Below, piece by piece: positions 45,928 through 55,900 of a DNA stretch of 64,000 nt. Location: assembly GCF_932526225.1 (NCBI RefSeq), contig NC_064045.1:12890442-12954441 (forward strand), written 5' to 3'. Numbering within the stretch: position 1 is the first letter of the stretch; each line of letters opens with the position of its first letter. The DNA is from Nematostella vectensis. Lineage: Eukaryota; Cnidaria; Anthozoa; Actiniaria; Edwardsiidae. The notes below the pieces were generated by a model. It was not told where the DNA came from and did no database searches. It saw only the letters and a list, made by a program, of their open reading frames with translations. A program made the translations under genes and the position numbers.

Positions 45928-46157
45928 CACCTGGGTATTGATGTCTGAAGTGTTATAGAGCTTAAAGAACCATCTAGAACCAACTGAATAACACCCGGGT
46001 ATTGATATCTGAAGTGCTATAAAGCTCACAGATAAATATAGAACCAACTGAATAACACCCGGGTATTGATATCTGAAGTGCTATAGAGCTTAAAGAACCA
46101 TCTAGAAACAACTGAATAACACCCGGGTATTGATATCTGAAGTGCTATAGAGCTTAT
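45902..46157 (+). repeat. 64-bp tandem repeat spanning the IPPI-gene stop codon
   Basis: Four units begin at 45902, 45966, 46030 and 46094. Each contains CTGAATAACACC, so the stop codon TAA (45925-45927) and the bases before it are duplicated in every unit, followed by GGGTATTGATATCTGAAGTG. The third unit has a changed start. The array is otherwise about 95 percent uniform, so it is recent. Confidence 0.93.
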
Positions 46158-46237
46158 TTATGCAGCGCTCTCGGTAACAAGATGACGTGGAAAAGCGTGT
46201 GGTTGGTTGAACGGGACGCATGCTCAGTTTGCATCAA

Positions 46238-46480
46238 GAAACCTATCACGACAATCTCGTTCCCAAACCCCACGCACCTTTGTGCCGCTGGCATACTGGA
46301 CACTGGGAACGAGATTGCTACAGGCCCGTACCCAGGATTTTTCTCGCTGGGGGGAGGGAGCGGAATCCGAAAATGTTGACCTAAATTATCCCACGTACCT
46401 TTGTGCCAGCCGCCTTGTACCTTGCCGCTGGCATAAAGGTACGTGGGCTCTGGGAACGAGCTTGACAAGACAAATGCCTA
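46238..46480. repeat. Nested foldback sequence near the RhoGAP 3' end
   Basis: One hairpin pairs CCACGTACCTTTGTGCCAGC (about 46390) with GCTGGCATAAAGGTACGTGG (about 46425), one mismatch in 20. An outer pair is ATCTCGTTCCCA (about 46254) with TGGGAACGAGAT (about 46305). The phrase CTTTGTGCCGCTGGCAT recurs. Together these look like overlapping MITE remnants between the tail-to-tail IPPI and RhoGAP genes. Confidence 0.6.
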
Positions 46481-46977
46481 GTATCTGGTAAAATACACAA
46501 AAACAGAAATGTACTATTGACTTTTATTCAGAAATATGCATTGACAAAATAAAATATTCAACAATTCAAAGACCTAACTAATTCCTCAGTAGTAATTACT
46601 TTATCTGAAACTTATTTCATTACTTATCTAATTTTTACATTTTTACACAAAAAATCACTGAAAATTCTTGTAATTTTCAGAAGCCGTTTTTTTCTTTTAC
46701 TTGCTAATCAAAATAGAGATCCAGAATAAGTTCTCCCTGCATTGTACCCGCAAAAATATATTTTTATATTGAAGGCTTCCAAGAAAGTCTACTAGAAGGA
46801 AACATGAGACGGTCAGCGGCAATTTTAAAAAACAGCTGGTCAGCTGTCTTTTCGGTTGCAGTTGACATTTTATTTATAAATCGAATAACATTTTGTTCTA
46901 GAGCTTCATTAAGTGTGTAATAAGAGCCCACCCAAATGCCATGTTTCATATCCTACACTTATTATTATCAGCTTGTG

Positions 46978-49900
46978 TTATGGTTTCGATTTGCCTGTCT
47001 TCGAAGGCGGAGGGGGAGGGGGTACTCCTGGCTTGTTCACGTGATGTGCTGGCGGGGGCGGGTGTGGAGGAGGACTGGTAGCGACAGGACTTGTGGAGCC
47101 CATGTACTTGACCTGAAATCAACCACACGCACCTCATTAAGCTGATCTTATTTTCCGGTCCTAAAAGTTTCGTATATGTCGACACTGCCGTCCTCTAACC
47201 TGTAATGTCGTAATGTAACAATGAGTTTTTACCTGAGTCTGTGAGGGGGTCGGTGCGGGCCGCTTTGGTTTTTCCTGTGTAGTCACGAATTGCGCGGCTC
47301 CACGGGCCTGTGGTGCGCTGGACGAGTTGGAGTGGGTACGAAGTGGTGGCTGTGCCTGTTGGTTTTGCGGAATCTTGGTTGCATCAGGCGTGGTCGCCCT
47401 GCCTTCCTCGCTGTGGAGTTAGAAATTTAGAAATACAACCAAATACAACATTATATTCAGCCACAAACAAGATGTTATATAAAAAAAGGCCACTATGGAG
47501 ATATGGTCATGTTGTTTTAAATAATAGCTTTAGCAGTTTAGAGTTCGTCTGAATTGGATCTACAGAAATACCTTTCAAATTTCAGGCTCGCTTTGAAGTT
47601 ATTATATTAACAAAAATCAAATCAAATCTCACCGGGGGGGGGGGGGGGGGTGCAGGGGGAGCGAACGCACCCCCCTATAACGGCCGAATGTCCACTTTCG
47701 GTTCCATATAAAGAAAACTGAGCCAAAAATTGTCGTTTTTTGCCAAACGCGGTCACTTCCAAATAAGGAAGCTCATATATTCCTTATTTGATTCTTGTAA
47801 TTTTTAATGTGAGCGTACCCCAGGGGCTTCGTAAACTTTAAGACTTGTAACCAGAAGAGAAAAAAAGTTACTGTGACCATCTTTAGTTAATTGAGAAGGT
47901 CCCTGAAAAGAAACTAAGTGTTCTCGGTACCAGACCCCCAAAAAGACAACGTTTTCTTCATGTGTTAATAGTCGTGCTATTTGTAGACAAAACTATAAAG
48001 CATAAGCTAGATCACTCTGGTATTTAGTCAAATCCGACAATAAACGTCTCGTGGATATATGCAAAAGCAAAAAAAAAACCCTTTTTGTTTTTTTCGGCGG
48101 TGGTCAGAGTATTATCAGAGAAATCACTCTCCCCCATCACCCCCTTCGGATTTCGCACCCCCCCCCCAAGAAAAGTCCTGGGTACGGGCCTGATTTTGAG
48201 AATTCAAATTAGTCCCTCGGTTCTGTAGCCAAGAATTTCTTGTTGATTAGTGGTATCAAGATCAAACTAATTGCAAGAATAACTGCAATTAATAAATAGT
48301 AAAGTGCAATTGGTGAATGGTTTCCTTACGGTTCGGAGTCGTTATTTTTGTTGATCATGTCCACGACCTCGTCTAACAAGCCTCCAGTGACGCTTTGGAA
48401 CTCCTCAGTCGACACTTCCTTCCCTGCCATCCCCTCCCTTACAGGGGCTTGTTTGGTAGCCCCAGGATCCGCAGAGGCGTCGTTAGCAGATTCGAATCGG
48501 GGAGGGGTGGGGGATGCGCTCGCCGGCGAGGAACCGTTCGTGCTGACATGTGCAGGACGGAAAAAGTCGACTCCTAGAAATAATAAATAAACAACAAAAT
48601 GCTTTATAGAGAAAACGGTGAATCTAGGGAAAATGAAAAGTTCAGTTCCCAGGTACCACAATTATAGTTGTGCAGGAACTTACAAGAGCAAGCAATATTT
48701 ATTTTAAAGTCGCTGGGAGAACACAGCTTTCGAGCAGGTTCGTGGCGATATAGCTTGATAAGTTCCAACACATAATGTATCATTGCATTTCCAATCTGAG
48801 CAGCATGAAATTCATGAATTTGAGCATGACGATATAAACTCATAGATATTTATTTGCGTGAATTCGTAGGTCCTTAGAAACCCTTCACTGACACGGGTGG
48901 GAAGCCTGTGTTCAAACAATAAAGGTGAGTGCGCATACCTTCAGGGAAGAACCAGCTGTGGTGTTGAATCAGCGCTTCGACGATAGAAGACTGGACACCA
49001 GTGTGATGCAAATTTATGCTACAAACAACAAATGAGCATAAATGTAAGCAGGTGTCCGCATTTGGTAGAAATAATTGCCAGAAAAAAAAGGAAATTCGGT
49101 ACCTACCATACTACTAGCGAAAATTTCAAGATAGAGATGCTCAATGAAATTATTCCCTTTGGTGTTGGGTTGTTAGGCTAATTATCAAGCTAGGTACCGC
49201 GCTTTATCTACGTGTAATGGTGTAATGCTAGGAGTAGATGATAATAAATGTGTTGTTACAATATCACGCTAGATGTATTGCGTTACCTTGTCACACAATG
49301 CGTATTTTGACTTAAGCATCTAACGTGTGATGCTCGAAGTAGACGATATTGGAAGCAATGTGCAATGTATCACGCTAGGTATTTTGCGTTCCTCTATGTG
49401 TGTTTTACGCCTTTTGCTTTTCATTACCGAGAAATACGCAGTCATTTTAGCCAAAATTACAAACATTAACGCCGATGTACTGTCATTTAAGCGAAAGTAA
49501 AATCATTTGAACTTAAAGGAAATACATTAACAAACTGTAAAGAAAATGAAAAGCAAAAGAAGTACTTACGCAACTGATGTGTCATGTTCGAAGTAGATTA
49601 TGTTGGGCGCAATGTGTTGCGTTACTGTGTCACGCTAGGTTGCGTTACTGTGTGTTTTACTCACGCATCTGACGTGTCCTGCTCGGAGTAGATGATGTTG
49701 GGCGCAATGACGATGGCGATGTTGCTCGCTGTCATCTTGTTAACTTCGCTATAGTCCGCCAGTTTACCAAGAAAGCAGATCAGGTACCTGTGACAACGTC
49801 AGATAACGTGACATGAGGGCGGGGGCACAGGTGGGGGCACAGGTAGCCCGGTCTTCAATTCGCTACAACGTATGGGGGTCTCTCACCTCTGCTGGAACGG

Positions 49901-52900
49901 CCTCGATCCCCGGTCGAGACACGGGGGTACCTTTCTGCTTTGTTTCTTTGCCCTAAATTTGATATGTTGAACTTATGTAGGCTTACTAAAAGCCCCCAAG
50001 TTCCCAAGTTCCTTAGTTCCTTATAAGGATTATATAATTTTTAAATTTTTTTTATCTAGTAACAATTGCAATATCAAATCATCAGAAGGAGACAGTTGTG
50101 GTGATGTTACCATGTCAATATAATCTGACCTTGAGCCAAGTCATCTATCACTTGACATTTGAAAGAGTGCAGAGAATATTTAGAGGCTCTCTTAATTTAA
50201 ATATGCATAGGATAGGCTATATCTCACCTCAGATTGTCTTTATTCGCTTTAGGAAGCTTATCCACGAGTCCCCAGTATGCCTGCAACCTCGCACCACTAT
50301 CCTGTATACTGTGACCGGAAATGAAGGGTCCGTGTCAGGGAGTAAAGTAGAGAACTCAATGTGCAAGTACCGCGGACCGCGTGCGCTATACACGATTACC
50401 CATGTGTGATATCCCGTAACCCGGAGGTGATATTACATTTCCTACGTTGTATGTCTCGTAACCTGCGTGTGATATTCCGTAACCTGCGTGTGATATCCCG
50501 TAACCCGCATGTGATATTTCGTAACCCGCGTGTGATATCCGGTAACCTGCGTGTGATGACGCATAACCTGCGTGTGATATCCCGTAGCCAGTAAAAAAAA
50601 CTTAATGTTATTCGCATATGATATCCTATATCCCATTAGGAAAATCCCATTGCCCGCGTGTGATATACCGTAGCCAGTAAAAAAAACTTAATGTTATTCG
50701 CATATGATATCCTATATCCCATTAGGAAAATCCCATTGCCCGCGTGTGATATACCGTAGCACGTAAGAGACATCCCGTTATTCGCATTTGATATCCTATA
50801 TCCCATTAGGAAAATCCCGATTCCCGCGTGATATCCCGTAGCCTGTAGACGATGTCCCGTTACCCGCATATGATATCCTATGTCCCATTAGGAAAATCCC
50901 ATTGCCCGCGTGTGATATGCCGTAGCCCGTAAGAGATATCCCGTTATTCGAATTTGATATTCTATATCCCATTAGGAAAATCCCGATTCCCGCGCGATAT
51001 CCCGTAGCCTGTAGACGATGTCCCGTTACCCGCATATGATATCCTATATCCCATTAGGAAAATCCCATTGCCCGCGTGTGATATGCCGTAGCCCGTAAGA
51101 GATATCCCGTTATTCGAATTTGATATTCTATATCCCATTAGGAAAATCCCGATTCCCGCGTGATATCCCGTAGCCTGTAGACGATGTCCCGTTACCCGCA
51201 TATGATATCCTATATCCCATTAGGAAAATCCCATTGCCCGCGTGTGATATGCCGTAGCCCGTAAGAGATATCCCGTTATTCGAATTTGATATTCTATATC
51301 CCATTAGGAAAATCCCGATTCCCGCGTGATATCCCGTAGCCTGTAAACGATGTCCCGTTACCCGCATATGATATCCTATATCCCATTAGGAAAATCCCAT
51401 TGCCCGCGTGTGATATACCGTAGCCCGTAAGAGATATCCCGTTATTCGAATTTGATATTCTATATCCCATTAGGAAAATCCCGATTCCCGCGTGATATCC
51501 CGTAGCCTGTAAACGATGTCCCGTTACCCGCATATGATATCCTATATCCCATTAGGAAAATCCCGTTACCCGCGTGATATCCCGTAGCCTGTAAACTATG
51601 TCCCGTTACCCCGCATATGATATCCTATGTCCCAGCGTACGACTGCAAGTATCCCATGATTCAACCCGCGAGTTACCTGGCAGCCTGGATCCAATCGTCG
51701 TAGAGGGCAAAGGTCATTAAGGGCTCTGGTAGCTCGCGAAGGTACTGCTTAAGTACTCCTGCACAGGAGACATCAAATCAGCACAAAGTATGGACAGAAT
51801 AGCTTGTGCGTTTGTCCGGCGTTTAAGCATGGTAATTAGAATGACTCGGGTTTCTTGTTCATGAAGATAAAACGTGAGGCAGCGTGGAGCCTGAAACGTC
51901 ACAAATCTTACCAACCACAGCAAACTCATTAAGAACGGCTGGGACAAGGCACCCGTCTCTCTCTTTTCGGGTGGTTTTTCGAAGGGGGGCGTAAGGGGGG
52001 GGGGGGGGGGTTGGGGTGCGAAAACCGCACAGAAACCGCACAGAAAAACGCCAAAAACCGCAAAACCGTCAAAATAAGTCAATAGCCGTAAACCGTGCAG
52101 TCTAGAGAAACCGCAATACCGCGGAATAAAATACAAAAAACCGAAAAACCGCGCCAGATTTAAGGCAAAACCGCAACACCGCGAATACTTAATGTGCAAA
52201 GGAAAAAGGAAAACTCTCTTACCTGTGATAGCGTGAACATCACAATCGAACTCTGTTAAATCGACCATTCCGGCATCAAAGGCTGCCTGAACAGTGGATT
52301 TAGAAAGAAACACCTCAATTATGTGAACGCCTTTTAATGCGCATTTTGTCAAGTTGCGCCACATCATAAATTCGTCTCAAGAAAGTGCACACAAAAACAC
52401 GGTGCTATCAATTGACAAAAGAGATGCAGAAAGTACCTTGAGTTTTCTAATCTTCCCAGAGCTCCCTGCCATTCTAAATAACCCCTGCAACGAGGAAAAC
52501 AAGCAGTACGTTTTTAAAACAGTATTGGCCATGGTAGCGCTCATCTAGAATCGCTTTTCACCTGCTCTTGTAGGGCCTCTTCGTGGAGATAAGTTAGACA
52601 CTCTTCTAGGACGAACGCTATGGACCGACGCTGGACTTTCAGGTGCTCCTCAAGAGGGCAACCGAACACTGAGCGTAACGATGAACTTTCTGCAAGAAGT
52701 AAGCAGGGGGTTTAACAACCGAACACTGCGCTTAACAATGAACTTTACACGGCATGTAACAATAAGCTTTCTGTAAGCAGCAAACAGATAGCTTAACAAT
52801 CCATAGACTTCATGTACCAATAAATACAGTTGGCGAAAATATAAAATTCATGAGTGCAGAGAATGGCCAATAATCCAAATTCAAGCCAATCTCGGCCAAT

Positions 52901-55900
52901 ATTTTTGCAAGTGCATGTTCATGGTTTTATGCTTCTTGGTTTCATGTCAAGTTTTTTTTATATTTCTGTGTGACACTAGTCTATATGACATTTATCTACC
53001 TGCTTTGAGAACAAGCCATTGAGCTTGGGTTTGAATTCAAAAGACGTCAAATGTTCTTATCCTTCGTGTTTAAGTGTATAAGAGTATTAAAATACCCACC
53101 AACTTGGGTTTTCAAGAGGGGAAGAACATCCTGTAAGATCATCGATGCACTTTTATGGTATTCCTGCTGGGCTTCTATAAACTGTTGCATGGAATGGAGA
53201 GGAAATAAAAAATGTTTAAATATGGCTGGGCTCAATTATACTATAACTAAGAGAGGGTGAAGCCCAAACCTTGAGCGTATTAATCCATACCACTATTGGG
53301 CTAGGGTGTGGGTGTGGTCATCTAATGTTCCTGTCCCATTACTTTACCAAGCCAACTATCCTAGGGTGTGATAACCAACCCTTTACTTAAGGTGTGGTCA
53401 TAAGGAAAAGAGGGATAGAGGAAAGAGACAGGAAAGACAGGCACTTTTTTGGTGGAAAGAGAACAAGGGGGATGTAGGCAGTAAAGGGAGGGGGGACATG
53501 GAGGGGAGGGTGGGGGAGGATAACACACTATATACTCTAAAATGTACCTTAATCATCCATTCAGCAAATTCTGCTTCTCTGGCAACAAAGGTGAGAGCTT
53601 CTGTGGTAAACCCATCCTATAGAACAACAGAATAGCATGTTAATACTGAATATCTTTGTAATAAACAAACCATTATCTTACTGATTATACATTTGACAAC
53701 CTGAACAGAGCTGAAGACATTAATTTTATAGAGGAAAGATACAAGAGAGATCTGTGTACTCAAGACTCTGGATATTGTATGAAGTAATACAGCAACTCAC
53801 CTGACATGCTTCAAACTTCGCGGTCTCATTTTCAAGTTCTTCCTTCAGGGCGTCAGCTTTGCTTTGTGCCCCCCAGGGATCTTTGCTTGCACCCTGAAAG
53901 GTTTTTAGAGCTGCCAGATAACGGGACTTACATGTATCCATCTCAAGTGCTGCTTTGGAGAGCTTCTTTTTAGCTTGATAGATATTAGGGATGTCATTCT
54001 GCAGATAAAGACATGCATCATATAAGGTTCAGATCCCTTAATTTATATCATGGATGTCTGGATCAGTTTCTGAGTGGCCATTGCAACCGCCACAACAGTC
54101 AGATATACAGTAACAGTTTCGATATGGAAAAAGTACAGTAGCGGATCTAGGGGGAGGGTTTAGGGGGTCTAAACCCCCCCCCCCCCCTTTGGGCTGCCAG
54201 AAAGCCATATGTAACAAAAAAAATTACCCCCTCCTCATGCATCATATAAGGTTCAGATCCCTTAATTTATATCAGGGATGTCTGGATCAGTTTCTGAGTG
54301 GCCATTGCAACCGCCACAACAGTCAGATATACAGTAACAGTTTCGATATGGAACAAGTACAGTAGCCGATCTAGGGGGAGGGTTTATTGGGTCTAAACAC
54401 CCCCCCCCTCCCCTTTGGGCTACCAGAAAGCCATATGTAACAAAAAAATTACCCCCTCCCCATGCATCATATAAGGTTCAGATCCCTTAATTTATATCAG
54501 GGATGTCTGGATCAGTTTCTGAGTGGCCATTGCAACCGCCACAACAGTCAGATATACAGTAACAGTTTTGATATGCTACAAGTACAGTAGCCGATCTAGG
54601 GGGAGGGTTTAGGGGGTCTAAACCCCTCCCTTCTAGCGAAAAGCTAGATCCGGCTCTGAAATCCTGAAATCTTCCATATGATGATAACATTTTTATCCAA
54701 ATACAGAAGTAAAACTTCAAAAATCTGACAAATGACCAAAGTTTACTGATTACTAAATATCTTAATTACTAAATATCTCATATTCTAATAGATTCCTGTG
54801 TCTTTTAATGGTTGAGGTTTATGTCGGACCTCTGGAAGTAAACTGGTGACAATGCTGCCTTAAACTATGTCCATGAAATAAAATCTAAATAGTTACTACT
54901 TAATAGTTCTTATTTACTGTAGTACAATTCTAGTGACTATTTAAATACTAACGAGGCATTGCTTCCGAGGCCCTCTGGTAGCTCTCTGGAAGTAAACTGG
55001 TGATAATGCGGCTTTAATTCTCAGAGATTACATGTACAGTAAATCATAGTTTTCTATAGTGGGTCATACCTCAAGTATTGTTGTCATAGGAATCATTACA
55101 TTCTTCTCAACAGACATTTCAAATTCACACAGACTTCGAGCAATTGAAAGTTGTGCTTCTCCTGTCTGTGATAAAACCATTCTGAAATAAAAACACAAAT
55201 AGTTTCAAACCTCCAATAATATCTGGCACACCTGGGCAAATGTGAAATGCATAATTTCTAAATGAAAGCGTACCCTAAAAGGGACATGTCTCCTAGCTGA
55301 TTGCTAGATTCCAGCATACTATTTGCAAGTCCAGTCTGGTTCAGTTTTCTCTGTAATGAGAGCAAATCAAGAGGCAATCATCACTATCATCATCAGCATC
55401 ATCTATCTATTAAAGACACCATCTATAGACGTGCTTGCGTTATCTTCCACATCAGCTTAACAAATTGCAACTAGCAAAGGCCGAGGGCAGAAGGGCGTTA
55501 CGTGCTATGCTGAGAACCAGGCTACATTATATAAAAATCTAAAAGTCAGCATATAAAGCCATATTAGGTGTTGGACATCAATTAAATTAGATTAAACATC
55601 TTGTGAGTCATATAGAATGATTATCTACTTCCCATTTTTAGACAACTGCTTGACAGAGCAGCTAGATAATTGATCAATCACATAACAGCTTGGTAAGCAC
55701 TTTAGACACAACATAAATTGTTTATCCTGTGTTTATTGTTCATTTACTATCATACAACAAATTAAGATAAAAGGGTACTTGTAGGCATTCTTTTGTAAAG
55801 AATTAATATGCAGAGTAAATTCAATGTCAACACTTCAGTTGTAAAATTATAAATCTGCTTTAAACTAGGACATTTGGTATCAAAGGTGTGGACCTGGTCC

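Noticed and set aside
50396..51650. Possible CRISPR-like array or family of 79-residue repeat proteins
   Set aside because: Units are head-to-tail without unique spacers, in an animal intron, and the 166-bp period changes frame. It is a satellite.
51717..52367. 216-residue minus-strand frame
   Set aside because: It reads through two true RhoGAP exons (51758-51677 and 52286-52223) and the intron between them; the middle is intron sequence.
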